Numbered from the stretch's first letter, positions 7,385-16,293 are shown. The stretch is DNA of 48,984 nt from CAG-238 sp963601575 (GCA_963601575.1 CAVCFO010000012.1:1-48984); one strand, 5' to 3'. Notes: generated by a model not told the origin, from the sequence alone. Made by a program: numbers and translations.

Positions 7385-8029
7385 ATGAAAGAAAAAAAGG
7401 AGAAACCAAAAAAAGAAAACAAACGAAAACGACATGGTAAGAAAAAAGCGGCTCTGCAGGCGTTTCTTGGGCTAAGTGCTTTTACAGATTACGGGCTGAA
7501 AGCAGGAAGCGGCACCTACCTATTCTTTCGGGTCAGTCCGACCAATATCTCGGTATTATCACGGGAAAGTGTGGAGATCAAGGAGCGCCACCTGATGATG
7601 GTGCTCTCTGCGCTGCCGGACATCCGGATCCTGTGCATGGATGCCGCCGAGCGATTCGATGAGAACCTTCGGTATCTCAAAGAGCGAAGTAAAGAGCATC
7701 CGGATCCAAAAGTCCTGCGGCTTCTGAAAAAGGATATGCAGTTTTTAGACCGGATGCAGATTGAGATGGCGAACTCCCGGCAGTTTCTGTTTGTCAAAAA
7801 GATGAAAGAGGAAAACGATGCCGCGGAATTTGCGGAAGCAAACCGCATGGAAAAAATTATCGCAGAGCAGGGGTTTGAAGTACGCAGGCTCCGCAAAACC
7901 GAGATCAAGCGCCTGCTTGCCATCTACTTTGATGCGTCGCTAAACGGGCAGGCCATGCCGGACTTTGACGGCATGCAGTATTTTAACTTGGAAGGAGAGG
8001 ACGAGGATGCGATGGAAACGAAAAGATAG
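7385..8029 (+). CDS. VirB4 N-terminal-domain-like protein
   Basis: This 214-residue protein starts with a highly basic leader of about 25 residues. A segment like VirB4/TraC N-termini follows: FTDYGLKAGSGTYLFFRVSPTNISVL, with landmarks YLFFRVSP and SRESVEIK. A long helical part comes after it. It has no Walker motif. The start ATG at 7385 follows a perfect GGAGGTGA that spans the end of the previous gene. It overlaps the ATPase gene, so the N-terminal and ATPase parts of VirB4 are encoded as two coupled genes. Confidence 0.75.
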   Translation: MKEKKEKPKKENKRKRHGKKKAALQAFLGLSAFTDYGLKAGSGTYLFFRVSPTNISVLSRESVEIKERHLMMVLSALPDIRILCMDAAERFDENLRYLKERSKEHPDPKVLRLLKKDMQFLDRMQIEMANSRQFLFVKKMKEENDAAEFAEANRMEKIIAEQGFEVRRLRKTEIKRLLAIYFDASLNGQAMPDFDGMQYFNLEGEDEDAMETKR

Positions 8030-9857
8030 AGTCATCACAGAAGAAGAAAAAGAAGAGATCCGCACCAAAGATTTCTTTGATCTGATCACGCCAAGCGCGC
8101 TGCGCTTTTTCACCGGCTACTACATTCTCGGTGATACTTACCGCATGGTATGGGCGGTGAAAGAATATCCGCCGTCGACCGAGGCGCAGGCAGTCTTTTC
8201 GCAGCTTGCGGACCGAAACGGCGTGACCTTAAAGATTTATCATCGGCTGGTTGAACCGATCGAGCAGCGAAAGATCATTCAAAACGCTGCGCGAAAAAAT
8301 AAATTAAAATCCGGCGGCAGCGATGTGAATGAAACGATTGAGGCTGCAGGAAACTTGGAGGATGTTGTGACCCTGCTTGCCAATCTCAGAAAAGACCGCG
8401 AGCCGCTCCTTCATGTAGCGGTATTTTTAGAACTCAAAGCACGCTCGCAGGAAGCGCTTCTTGCACTGGCGGGTGAAATTGACATGGAGCTTACGCGTTG
8501 TAAGCTCACGGTGGATAAGCTGACGCTTAGGCAGAAGGAAGGGTTTTTATCGAGCCTGCCGTTTGGCGAAAATATGTTTGGCGCGCTCTTTGAGCGGGTG
8601 CTTCCGTGCTCGTCGGCTGCAAATCTGTTTCCGTTTAACTTCTCCGGAAAAACCGACCCAAAAGGGCTATATATCGGGCGCGACAAGTACGGTACGAACC
8701 TGCTGGTGGATTTTGACCGCAGAGCAGAAGACAAGACGAATTCAAACATCCTGATCCTCGGAAATTCCGGACAGGGGAAGTCGTACCTGTTAAAGCTGCT
8801 CCTTGTGAACACCAGAGAGGCCGGAAAGCAGATCATCTGTTTGGATCCGGAGGCCGAGTATCAGGAGCTCTGTGAAAACCTTGGCGGCACCTACCTTGAC
8901 TTTCTCAGCGGACGGTATATCATCAATCCGCTGGAGCCGAAGATGTGGGCAGAAGTGGATGCAGAGGAGAAAGCAGAAAAAGAAACAACGGATGCCCCGG
9001 AAGCGTTTCGAAAAAGCACAAGACTTTCGCAGCACATTGCATTTCTAAAGGACTTTTTCCGTTGCTACAAGGATTTCAGCGATGCAGAGATCGATACGAT
9101 TGAGATTTTGCTTACGCAGCTTTATCAAAAGTTTGGCATCAATGACTATACCGATTACGCGCGTATGCGACCGGAAAACTATCCGCGCATGCAAGACTTT
9201 TATGCGCTGTGTGAAGCGGCCTATGAAAATTACGACGCAACGAAAAAAGAAATCTATACCGAGGAAACCCTGCAGCGGGTCTGCCTTGGCATTCACTCGA
9301 TGTGCGTGGGTGCAGAAAGCCGTTTTTTTAACGGTCATACGAACATCAAAGCAGATGACTTTTTGTGCTTTGGTGTAAAAGGCCTGATGGATACGAATCG
9401 GAAGCTTAAGGATGCGATGCTGTTTAACATTTTATCGTATATGTCCAACCTCCTCTTATCCAGAGGAAACACGCTGGCCGCAATCGATGAGCTGTATCTG
9501 TTCTTATCAAACATGACGGCCATTGAGTATATCCGAAACGGCATGAAGCGTGACCGGAAAAAAGATTCTTCGATTGCGATTGCCAGTCAAAATGTCGAGG
9601 ACTTTTTAATCCCTGCGGTCAAAGAATACACCAAGCCGCTCTTTTCGATTCCGACCCATCAGTTTTTGTTTCACGCCGGGCAAATTAATGCAAAAGAATA
9701 TATGGATGCGCTGCAGGTCGAGCCAAGCGAGTACGAGCTGATCAAATACCCGGAGCGCGGCACCGCCCTATACCGCTGCGGCAGCGAGCGGTATCTGCTG
9801 CAGGTGATCGCACCGGATTATAAAGAAGCGCTGTTTGGAAAGGCAGGGGGACGATAA
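8007..9857 (+). CDS. virB4: VirB4/TraE-type conjugation ATPase
   Basis: This 616-residue ATPase powers type IV secretion. Walker A is GNSGQGKS at about 252-259. Walker B lies in TLAAIDELYLFLS, and an IASQNVEDF segment corresponds to the motif after it. The DYGxNLL-like stretch (KYGTNLLVDFDRR) before Walker A is typical of VirB4. The ATG at 8007 follows GGAGAGGACGAGG and overlaps the upstream gene by 23 bases. It works with the TrbL, PrgI and NlpC gene products encoded around it at the inner membrane. Confidence 0.93.
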   Translation: MRWKRKDRVITEEEKEEIRTKDFFDLITPSALRFFTGYYILGDTYRMVWAVKEYPPSTEAQAVFSQLADRNGVTLKIYHRLVEPIEQRKIIQNAARKNKLKSGGSDVNETIEAAGNLEDVVTLLANLRKDREPLLHVAVFLELKARSQEALLALAGEIDMELTRCKLTVDKLTLRQKEGFLSSLPFGENMFGALFERVLPCSSAANLFPFNFSGKTDPKGLYIGRDKYGTNLLVDFDRRAEDKTNSNILILGNSGQGKSYLLKLLLVNTREAGKQIICLDPEAEYQELCENLGGTYLDFLSGRYIINPLEPKMWAEVDAEEKAEKETTDAPEAFRKSTRLSQHIAFLKDFFRCYKDFSDAEIDTIEILLTQLYQKFGINDYTDYARMRPENYPRMQDFYALCEAAYENYDATKKEIYTEETLQRVCLGIHSMCVGAESRFFNGHTNIKADDFLCFGVKGLMDTNRKLKDAMLFNILSYMSNLLLSRGNTLAAIDELYLFLSNMTAIEYIRNGMKRDRKKDSSIAIASQNVEDFLIPAVKEYTKPLFSIPTHQFLFHAGQINAKEYMDALQVEPSEYELIKYPERGTALYRCGSERYLLQVIAPDYKEALFGKAGGR

Positions 9858-10856
9858 ATGCAGATGGTCTTAAAACGGCTGGCACTTACTGCGGTCAACG
9901 ATAAGCGGATACGGGATACCGTGCTTGCGATTCTGTTAGGGTTCCTGCTTTTTGCTGTTATGCCGGTCAGTGCGCTGTGCGAATTTTTCGCTGAAGGGGA
10001 AGATGCAGAAAATTTCTTTGAGACCATCGCAAGTGAGATGCCCGAAGCCCAGCAGAGAGAATATGAAAGAATGGAGTTGGTGTTTTCCGAAATCGAAAAG
10101 GCGCTTTCCGAAAGAGATCTTGACGGACGGATAGAAGAGGCCAAAGCCATCTATCTTGTGTTTCTCTATGAGAAAGGGGAGCAGCCGGGCTTTGCGGAAA
10201 AGCTTGCAGGCTGTTTTGAAAAGGGTGAGGATATCGATGCGCTGGTCGAAGAAATCCGACAAGTGTTCGGAATTTCGGTTTCGGGCGAAGACCTGAAGGC
10301 ACTTCTCAGCGCTGCAAGTGCAGATGTTATCAATCTCAGCGGCTATGAAAATCCAAAGACGAAGAATGCGCATGACCTTGCGCTATGGGCAAGACGTGCA
10401 AAGAATGCCGGCTGGGGCTATGTCTGGGGTACTTATGGCGAAGTGCTGACCGGACGGGCCTTTCAGCAGAAGATGAAGCAGTACCCTGCGGAAATCGGCG
10501 CGGAAAAGAAATTCATCAGCGAAAATTATCTTGGAAAACGCACGGCAGACTGCGTCGGGCTTATCAAGGGCTATCTATGGCTGGATCCGGAAACAAAAAG
10601 AATTGTATACGGACGCGGCGGACACGCCGATGTCGGTGCAGATGGAATGTTTGAGAAGGCAAAAGAAAAGGGAAGAATTTCTTCAATGCCAAAGATCCCC
10701 GGCATTGCGGTTTGGCAGAAAGGACATATCGGCATCTATGTCGGGGATGGCAAGGTGATCGAAGCTGCCAATACGCGCGCAGGCATCTTGGAGACAAGAC
10801 TGTCTGCGGGAACATGGACGCACTGGCTGAAAGTGCCGGGCGTCAGGTATGACTAA
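9858..10856 (+). CDS. NlpC/P60-type cell-wall hydrolase of the conjugation apparatus
   Basis: This 332-residue protein has one membrane anchor near the N-terminus (TVLAILLGFLLFAVMPVSAL). It then has a helical acidic region and a C-terminal Cys-His peptidase domain. The catalytic Cys232 is in TADCVGLIKGY and His290 is in QKGHIGIYVGDG. Such hydrolases (VirB1/CwlT-like) open the peptidoglycan for the transfer channel. It starts directly after the VirB4 stop with AGGGGGAC as ribosome binding site. It is the last gene of the first operon-like run. Confidence 0.88.
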   Translation: MQMVLKRLALTAVNDKRIRDTVLAILLGFLLFAVMPVSALCEFFAEGEDAENFFETIASEMPEAQQREYERMELVFSEIEKALSERDLDGRIEEAKAIYLVFLYEKGEQPGFAEKLAGCFEKGEDIDALVEEIRQVFGISVSGEDLKALLSAASADVINLSGYENPKTKNAHDLALWARRAKNAGWGYVWGTYGEVLTGRAFQQKMKQYPAEIGAEKKFISENYLGKRTADCVGLIKGYLWLDPETKRIVYGRGGHADVGADGMFEKAKEKGRISSMPKIPGIAVWQKGHIGIYVGDGKVIEAANTRAGILETRLSAGTWTHWLKVPGVRYD

Positions 10857-10880
10857 AAAAATATAAAAAATATAAAAACT

Positions 10881-10926
10881 TTTTGTTGCACTTTGCAAGT
10901 TTTTTCGTCTTACTATTATAGAAGGG
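10881..10926 (+). promoter_or_regulatory. ECF-type promoter motif, copy A
   Basis: GTTGCA (10885-10890) and CGTCTTA (from 10906) are separated by 15 bases. An AT stretch ending in TATAGAAGGG follows. The -35/-10 shape, with CGTC as -10, is typical of ECF sigma promoters. Nearly the same arrangement is found at 12414-12458 and more loosely at 16122-16169. The ECF sigma gene lies just downstream, suggesting autoregulation. Confidence 0.65.
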
Positions 10927-10937
10927 TACAAGGAGAA

Positions 10938-11027
10938 ATGAACAGCAAACTTGAAGATGTTAAGATTTATACAAGCAAAAACCACTCCGAAAAAATGAAC
11001 ATACGATACTTGCGCATAAACCATTGA
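10938..11027 (+). CDS. Small ORF (29 residues) in the leader of the sigma gene
   Basis: The ATG at 10938 follows ACAAGGAGAA, a very good ribosome binding site, right after promoter motif A. The encoded peptide starts MNSKLEDVKIYTSKN and is basic and polar, with no signal peptide. It is not recognised. It may be a leader peptide or a small regulator. The only support is the ribosome binding site and the position. Confidence 0.4.
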   Translation: MNSKLEDVKIYTSKNHSEKMNIRYLRINH

Positions 11028-11038
11028 TTTGTTAAAAT
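11010..11038 (+). promoter_or_regulatory. Candidate housekeeping promoter before the sigma gene
   Basis: TTGCGC and TAAAAT are separated by exactly 17 bases, 39 bases before the sigma-factor ATG. This could give basal expression next to the ECF-type promoter A further upstream. Confidence 0.4.
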
Positions 11039-11076
11039 CTTCTTACACAGCAAGTGGTGTGCGAGAGGTATGGTAA

Positions 11077-11598
11077 ATGAGTAAAAAACAAAGCATGGAA
11101 GAGATCTACCGTGAAAATCGGCATTGGGTTTATGGTAGTTTCTTTAGAAAGATTGGAGCAATAGAGAATGCAGAGGATTTATCACAGACACTTTGGCTGC
11201 ATTTCTTTCAGAACTATGAAAATTTGAATTTGGTAAACGAAAAAGTGGTGCGAGCCTATCTTCGTAGCATGATTTTGCATGCAGTAGCTGATTACTATCG
11301 GAGCATACAAAAAGCTGAAGATTTAATGAAGGAGCTTGAAAATCTTTTGGATGAAAATAGCACTGGACAAGATACTGTGCACGAGGAAGCCTTTCCTGAA
11401 GATGTGATGGACGATATTGAGATTATTTACAAAGAACTCAGCGAAGAAGAGCGGCTTTTGCTTTCACTTAAGTACGAAGGTCGTCATACTAGCAGGGAGA
11501 TTGCAGAAATTCTTGGCATTTCGCCGTCGTTGGTGCGTACGCGTCTAAGTCGAACTACCGAAAAATTGCGTAACCAGATGAAAAAAAGAAATGAATAA
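11077..11598 (+). CDS. ECF-type sigma-70 family RNA polymerase sigma factor
   Basis: This 173-residue protein has the two ECF domains. Region 2 is near the N-terminus (ENAEDLSQTLWLHFFQN, then YLRSMILHAVADYYRS). Region 4 is near the C-terminus, with a helix-turn-helix in SREIAEILGISPSLVRTRLSR. It directs RNA polymerase to special promoters, probably the three motifs seen at 10881, 12414 and 16122. It is followed, with an 8-base overlap of the longest possible frame, by the DUF4367 membrane protein that is the likely anti-sigma or sensor. This region is visibly richer in A+T than the flanking conjugation genes, so it reads as inserted cargo. Confidence 0.88.
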   Translation: MSKKQSMEEIYRENRHWVYGSFFRKIGAIENAEDLSQTLWLHFFQNYENLNLVNEKVVRAYLRSMILHAVADYYRSIQKAEDLMKELENLLDENSTGQDTVHEEAFPEDVMDDIEIIYKELSEEERLLLSLKYEGRHTSREIAEILGISPSLVRTRLSRTTEKLRNQMKKRNE

Positions 11599-11611
11599 GG
11601 GGGTGAGATAT

Positions 11612-12304
11612 GTGAAACAAAAATTTATGAAAGCCTTAGCAAAAAAAATAGATGATGAGTTTGAAAAAGAATACGAGGAGCTTAATGAAGCGGGAAAAGA
11701 GTTTTCACCGCAGCTTGATGCGAAGCTTTTGGAAGCGGCAAAGTTCTATGACAAGCAATATGAGGTCGGGCAGAAAAAACGAAAAAGCCGGCAGATTTTG
11801 CAAAAGGTGGCGGTTTTCCTTCTCATCTTTCTTTCCGTCAATACCTTTGCAATCGGGACTTCGCACGCCTATCGCCAGTTTGTATTTCGGGTGTTTGAAA
11901 ATGAAGAGAATCATTCCATTAATTTTCATGACCGTGCAGAGCAGGATATGATTGGTTCGTGGAATGATTACTGGTATCCAACCTATTTGCCGGATGGCTA
12001 TCAGATTGCTGCGGCAGAAGAAATTCCGGTAAAATGTCTTTTGATCCAGGCAGCTACGGGAGAAGAGCCTCTGCTGATTACGGAATATCCGCAAGGCTCG
12101 GAACTGTCTTATGATACAGAGCATTCGCAGATTTCGGACATTCGGATTCACAATTCCATCGGAAAAAGAATCGCTTTTGAAGATTATATTAGAATTGTTT
12201 ATCCAACTGAAACGATGATTTTAGAGTTTGAATTTGATGCAGGGATTCCAGAGCAAGAAGTTGTAAAGATTGCGGAAAACATGGAGTATGTCACGCAATC
12301 CTAA
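11612..12304 (+). CDS. DUF4367-type membrane protein, probable anti-sigma partner
   Basis: The protein has 230 residues: a charged cytoplasmic N-terminal part (about 65 residues), one membrane helix (KVAVFLLIFLSVNTFAIG) and an extracytoplasmic part. The latter includes WYPTYLPDGYQIAAAEE, the signature region of DUF4367 proteins. Sigma-factor/DUF4367 pairs are common in Clostridia and are thought to form a signal-transduction couple. Start GTG 11612 is preferred because AGGGGGTGA sits 5 bases before it; an in-frame ATG at 11591 lies upstream of that site. The anti-sigma role is inferred from context and topology. Confidence 0.75.
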   Translation: MKQKFMKALAKKIDDEFEKEYEELNEAGKEFSPQLDAKLLEAAKFYDKQYEVGQKKRKSRQILQKVAVFLLIFLSVNTFAIGTSHAYRQFVFRVFENEENHSINFHDRAEQDMIGSWNDYWYPTYLPDGYQIAAAEEIPVKCLLIQAATGEEPLLITEYPQGSELSYDTEHSQISDIRIHNSIGKRIAFEDYIRIVYPTETMILEFEFDAGIPEQEVVKIAENMEYVTQS

Positions 12305-12413
12305 GAAAGTTGGCTTTGTCAATCAAATTTTTAGTGGCAGACTTTCATATTATTCCGCAAAGATCGAAACGACATTTCCTGCATAAAAAAAATTTTTGAA
12401 AAAATTAGATAAA

Positions 12414-12458
12414 GTTTGTTGCATTTACCTCCTTTTTTCGTCTTTATTTATAGAAGGG
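12414..12458 (+). promoter_or_regulatory. ECF-type promoter motif, copy B
   Basis: GTTGCA (12418-12423) and CGTC (12439-12442) are separated by 15 bases and followed by ATTTATAGAAGGG, as in copy A. The spacing between the two elements is identical to copy A. It lies directly before the secreted 146-residue protein gene. Confidence 0.65.
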
Positions 12459-12476
12459 CAAAAAAGGAGGTTTTTT

Positions 12477-12917
12477 ATGAGAAGAATAATAATTGCTTTT
12501 ATACTGATGGCAGCTTTTGCACTTTTTAATATTCTAACTGCGTATGGCGCAGAATGGAAAGATGTAGGAAGTGGAATCAGACCACTTTATGAGGAAACTG
12601 CATCCTATTTTGCAGACTTTGATATTGATTCGAATGGAAATGCAGAAATAAAAGGCAACCTGAAACTGTTAGGGTCATCTGTAGCGGATAAAGTCAGTGC
12701 AGTTGTAAAAATAACAAATACGACGACAGGAAAAGTTCCTTATAACAAAACAATAACCATGACTTATTCCAAAACGCAAAAAAAATATGTCTTAGACGAA
12801 AACTATAGGTTGCAGGAAAAAGGAACACATCGGATGTATTTGACCTATAAGTGCTGTAGCGGAAACAAGCTTTTAGAATCTATTCAGGTACCAACTCAAT
12901 TAAAAGTATATGCTTAA
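12477..12917 (+). CDS. Small secreted protein, function unknown
   Basis: The protein has 146 residues. The N-terminus RRIIIAFILMAAFALFNIL followed by TAYGA is a clear signal peptide. The mature part is rich in beta-strand patterns (NAEIKGNLKLLGSS, AVVKITNTTTGK, KTITMTYSK) and resembles a small beta-sandwich. It has two cysteines (YKCCSG). The start has AAAGGAGG upstream and lies just after promoter motif B, so it is a probable member of the ECF regulon. I do not recognise the family. The 165 bases after it hold a fragment of open frame without a start. Confidence 0.7.
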   Translation: MRRIIIAFILMAAFALFNILTAYGAEWKDVGSGIRPLYEETASYFADFDIDSNGNAEIKGNLKLLGSSVADKVSAVVKITNTTTGKVPYNKTITMTYSKTQKKYVLDENYRLQEKGTHRMYLTYKCCSGNKLLESIQVPTQLKVYA

Positions 12918-13081
12918 AAAGAAGGACTATACACAAAATTAGCTCGCAGATGCGAATAAAGTATTGAGGGGAGAGTGAAACCGATGTGGAAATAATAGAA
13001 AAAAATCGAAAACATCAATGATGAAGATTTATCAAATTTTGGCTCTGAGAAATTTATAGCGTATGATTAGGGGGTGAAAAG

Positions 13082-14563
13082 ATGAAAAAGAAAACAGTAA
13101 GCATAATTCTTTGCATGATACTATTTTTTACTTTCACATCTGTTGGCTTTGCAAATGAATTAGAAGCATCTATCGATAAGAACTATGAAAAAATGTTAAA
13201 TACTGCTGTTAATGAATATTTTAGGATAAAGGAAAGTACAGTAAATAATACATGTAAGTTATCCCAAAATATTTCTGAAGCAAAACTGCTAAAAACGGAC
13301 GACACCAATGATACTTTGAGCAAAAATATAGAAGTTGAAATGAATTCTAGGGCTAGACTCGAATCATACTATGGGATTAGTGTTATGAATGTCGAAGTTG
13401 AATCAGAGGTACGAGATATCCAGTTGGTAGATAACTCAGCGAGAGCAGATGAATATTCTGTGAAAGCATATGAATGGACCTGGGTTGACTATGCATCGGA
13501 TGAAAGTGGTGTTGTTGATCGGATGGGATATGGAATAGAACATGATATGGTATTTCGTGTTTCTGATACGGAAGTTCCTGTTCTACTTGAAAATAATTAT
13601 TATGATAACGATATTCTTGGAGAAAGATACCCTGAGACTCGTCGAGTGGAAATTAACTCGGGCTTTACCGAAGAAATGGCTACTAATGATTTAAAAGCAG
13701 TGACGCTTGACCGTAGCAATTTAGACATAAACAAGCTCATTGCATATGCTGATCAATATGTTAAACACACTATTGGCCCATCGCCAGGAGGTTATTATAG
13801 CAACTATAATAGCGACTACGAGTATTTCCCTAACAATGATTGTGCAAACTATGTTTCACAGTGCTTAAGAGCAGGAGGACTACCGGATGATCGTACATTA
13901 CCTTCAACGTGGTGGCACGATGGCACGAAGTCTACACAGTCCTGGAGAGTAGTTCCTGACTTGATGGACTATTTTACTGGCGAAGGATTAACAAAATTGA
14001 CAATAGCAAGCAACTATTCTAACGTATATCCTGGGAATCCAGTTATAACCGCTAATGAAGGGCATGTTGCAATTTGTGTAGGATACAATCACGCAGGAAC
14101 ACCTCTAATAAATGGTCATACCAGAGATGTATATCATCAACCAATTGTGAGAAATAGTACAGATGGTTATTACTATACTTTTAAAATTTTCACAAGCGAT
14201 TATATGGTGGGAAGTCCAGGAAATGCCACACAAATTTTTCCTAGCTCAACATATAAGTCTATTAGCGCTACAAGTATTCCTGAAAAGCAGAGTCTTTTTT
14301 ATAAAATAAAAAGTACTAGCAATGATACACTTTCAATTAAATTTGGAAATTCGATTTCAGGAAGAAAAATGTTCTGCGTATTATATGAGGCGCATCATGG
14401 CGATATGGATTTATATCAAGTAGATTCTTTTAGCACAACTAGCTTACAAGAATATACAGCCTCTATTACAGGGACTTCAAGTACTCCGAAGTGGTATTAT
14501 TTGCGTTTTTACCATTACTGGAGTTCGCCGCAGACCTTAAATTTTTCATATAAAATATCTTGA
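13082..14563 (+). CDS. Secreted Cys-His amidase domain protein (Amidase_6-like)
   Basis: This 493-residue protein has a signal peptide (KTVSIILCMILFFTFTSVGFA). A central domain matches the putative amidase domain family PF12671 by eye: FPNNDCANYVSQCLRAGG with the likely catalytic Cys254, then a Trp-rich stretch (STWWHDG), then NEGHVAICVGY with His328. A C-terminal beta-rich part (about 390-493) resembles a PPC-like domain. It probably cleaves peptides or cell-wall amides outside the cell. It lies in the ECF cargo region and is followed 13 bases later by a lipoprotein gene. GGGGGTG precedes the ATG. Confidence 0.75.
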   Translation: MKKKTVSIILCMILFFTFTSVGFANELEASIDKNYEKMLNTAVNEYFRIKESTVNNTCKLSQNISEAKLLKTDDTNDTLSKNIEVEMNSRARLESYYGISVMNVEVESEVRDIQLVDNSARADEYSVKAYEWTWVDYASDESGVVDRMGYGIEHDMVFRVSDTEVPVLLENNYYDNDILGERYPETRRVEINSGFTEEMATNDLKAVTLDRSNLDINKLIAYADQYVKHTIGPSPGGYYSNYNSDYEYFPNNDCANYVSQCLRAGGLPDDRTLPSTWWHDGTKSTQSWRVVPDLMDYFTGEGLTKLTIASNYSNVYPGNPVITANEGHVAICVGYNHAGTPLINGHTRDVYHQPIVRNSTDGYYYTFKIFTSDYMVGSPGNATQIFPSSTYKSISATSIPEKQSLFYKIKSTSNDTLSIKFGNSISGRKMFCVLYEAHHGDMDLYQVDSFSTTSLQEYTASITGTSSTPKWYYLRFYHYWSSPQTLNFSYKIS

Positions 14564-14576
14564 ATGAGGTATAATC

Positions 14577-16064
14577 ATGAAAAAAGCAAAAAGATCAATA
14601 TTCGTTCTGCTTTTATGTGTTGGATTGAGTGCCGCAATGTTTACGGGGTGCGGTCTTAAAGGCAGTGATTCAAGGAATAAGGAGCTGGCAGATCGTTTTT
14701 TGACGGAATTCCTTACGATTAACAGCGAAGGAAGAAACGATGAACTGATGACGAATCTTCAAAACAATTCGGAGCTTTTTACCGACGAAGCTGTTTTGAA
14801 CGATGCTTTGACAGCATATTACAGCGGCGTATCCGCATACCTCACTGATGAGTCTCTCAATCAATTGCTTGCGGAGCGAACGATGTGGAAGCTTGATGCG
14901 GCTTTTCTCGGCGTGGGAAGCAATTGGGAAATTTCCGCGTTGGAGATTCAGAATACTTCCGAAGCTGATTCCTACGCTTTTCATGCAGAGCTAAGTGCTG
15001 GCGGCGAAGTGAAAGAACTAAGCGGCACGCTTTTGTTTATGTCAGATCATTTGATATCATCTGTTCTGCTTGACGATTATCAAGACCAGTTTGAAACAAG
15101 TCATCCCAACTGGGCAGAGGGTCTGGAGAAATACGGCGTCGGTTACTACATCAAGCCTGCGGATTATCAGGCTGCTGTTGTTGATCTTTTCGAAGAAAAA
15201 GCATCTGAAAAAAAGATGGAATTACGGAAAGCTGACCTGAGAGAACTGGAAGAAGCAGAGGGAAAAGAACTTGTTGACGAAATCCGCAGGTGGTGTAGCC
15301 AAAACGCAGAGAAAGACTTCGACAGTCTGTGTTATCAGAAAGGGAATGACTACTGGATATTATACCGTAACAAGTCTGCCAGCGGCTTATCTATCTGGTG
15401 TGAGCCAGAATTGACCGAAGAAATGGAGTTAAAAGTACGCGTATGCTATACCTATCCCCCTGTAGTAAATCAAGCGAAGGGCATATGGTGCCTGGAAAAG
15501 ATTTCGACACCGATTCCTATAGCGAAAATGATAGGATATGATGACAAAACATATGACATCCTTTTTTACGATGATTTTTCGAAGAGTTCTGCAGAAGAAG
15601 ATCATCTTAAAGATGCGAGCAATCTTTACGGTATAAACGGCGGCATGGTACCAAGGTGGGACTGCAGATATATTCTGCATGAACTAATCACCGAGGGAAC
15701 TGTCAAAGGCGATATCGATACATCGATAAAACCTGACGTGATTGGCGATCTTAAGGTTTCGGACAAAGTCAAAAAAGAAATTCGGGAAATCTATAAAAGC
15801 GAATGGGCAGGCAAAGACGGTCTTATGGTTCATAAGATAAATGATGTATACTGGATTTATTATTGTGACAGGAATAGTAAGAAGGATGCAGATATCAGCA
15901 TTTGTTTAGAAGGCAATAAACTTGTGATGAACTGTTATGACAATGCAGAATACTTATTTGATATTGATCCATTCTGCTGGAAACTCTTTGCGGTAAAATC
16001 ACCGATTGAAATTGAGCAAGTGGAAATAATTATGGGTGATGACAGTCAAACTGTAAATGTTTAA
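14577..16064 (+). CDS. Secreted lipoprotein, function unknown
   Basis: This 495-residue protein has a type II signal peptide ending in the lipobox MFTGC (Cys25), so it is expected to be lipid-anchored on the outer face of the membrane. An N-terminal helical domain (ADRFLTEFLTINSEGR...) is reminiscent of NTF2-like folds. Two later parts each contain a YWI(L/Y)Y motif (DYWILYRNK and VYWIYYCDR), suggesting an internal duplication. The family is not recognised. It forms a unit with the amidase gene upstream and a hairpin follows at 16075. Confidence 0.7.
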   Translation: MKKAKRSIFVLLLCVGLSAAMFTGCGLKGSDSRNKELADRFLTEFLTINSEGRNDELMTNLQNNSELFTDEAVLNDALTAYYSGVSAYLTDESLNQLLAERTMWKLDAAFLGVGSNWEISALEIQNTSEADSYAFHAELSAGGEVKELSGTLLFMSDHLISSVLLDDYQDQFETSHPNWAEGLEKYGVGYYIKPADYQAAVVDLFEEKASEKKMELRKADLRELEEAEGKELVDEIRRWCSQNAEKDFDSLCYQKGNDYWILYRNKSASGLSIWCEPELTEEMELKVRVCYTYPPVVNQAKGIWCLEKISTPIPIAKMIGYDDKTYDILFYDDFSKSSAEEDHLKDASNLYGINGGMVPRWDCRYILHELITEGTVKGDIDTSIKPDVIGDLKVSDKVKKEIREIYKSEWAGKDGLMVHKINDVYWIYYCDRNSKKDADISICLEGNKLVMNCYDNAEYLFDIDPFCWKLFAVKSPIEIEQVEIIMGDDSQTVNV

Positions 16065-16074
16065 GATTAACGGT

Positions 16075-16103
16075 CGGCGATTTGATTTTAGATCAAATCG
16101 CCG
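16075..16103 (+). terminator. Hairpin after the lipoprotein gene
   Basis: A perfect 12-bp inverted repeat CGGCGATTTGAT / ATCAAATCGCCG has a 5-base loop, 10 bases after the stop codon. It is not followed by a T-run, so it may act as an RNA-stabilising hairpin or a weak terminator. Confidence 0.55.
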
Positions 16104-16121
16104 ATGATGTTAAGAAGAAAA

Positions 16122-16169
16122 CTTTTTCTACACTTTACAGGGTTTCCTCGTTTTTCATTTATAGAAGGG
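16122..16169 (+). promoter_or_regulatory. ECF-type promoter motif, copy C (degenerate)
   Basis: CTACA then, 16 bases later, CGTTTTTC followed by ATTTATAGAAGGG. The 3' part is nearly identical to copies A and B, but the -10-like CGTC is CGTT here. It lies before the small frame at 16186 and close to the border with the conjugation backbone. Confidence 0.45.
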
Positions 16170-16185
16170 TAAAAAGCAGCCTTTT

Positions 16186-16293
16186 ATGGGAATTTCGAAC
16201 CGCATGGTCATGAGTGAATGGAATGATTGTTGGACACTCGAAACTGACGCACATTTCCTGCGAAGCTTGGAGACAATCGAAAAGGTTAATTAA
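16186..16293 (+). CDS. Small ORF (35 residues) downstream of motif C
   Basis: The open frame starts MGISNRMVMSEWNDCWTLE and ends at TAA 16293. It has no strong Shine-Dalgarno and the family is not recognised. It parallels the small frame after motif A, but support is weak. Confidence 0.2.
   Translation: MGISNRMVMSEWNDCWTLETDAHFLRSLETIEKVN

Noticed and set aside
10938..12304. Toxin-antitoxin pair in the sigma/DUF4367 genes
   Set aside because: The sigma factor regions 2 and 4 and the membrane topology of the second protein fit a sigma/anti-sigma pair better.
13000..13069. Open frame ending before the amidase gene (INDEDLSNFGSEKF)
   Set aside because: Stops lie directly upstream and no start codon is available; at best a remnant.
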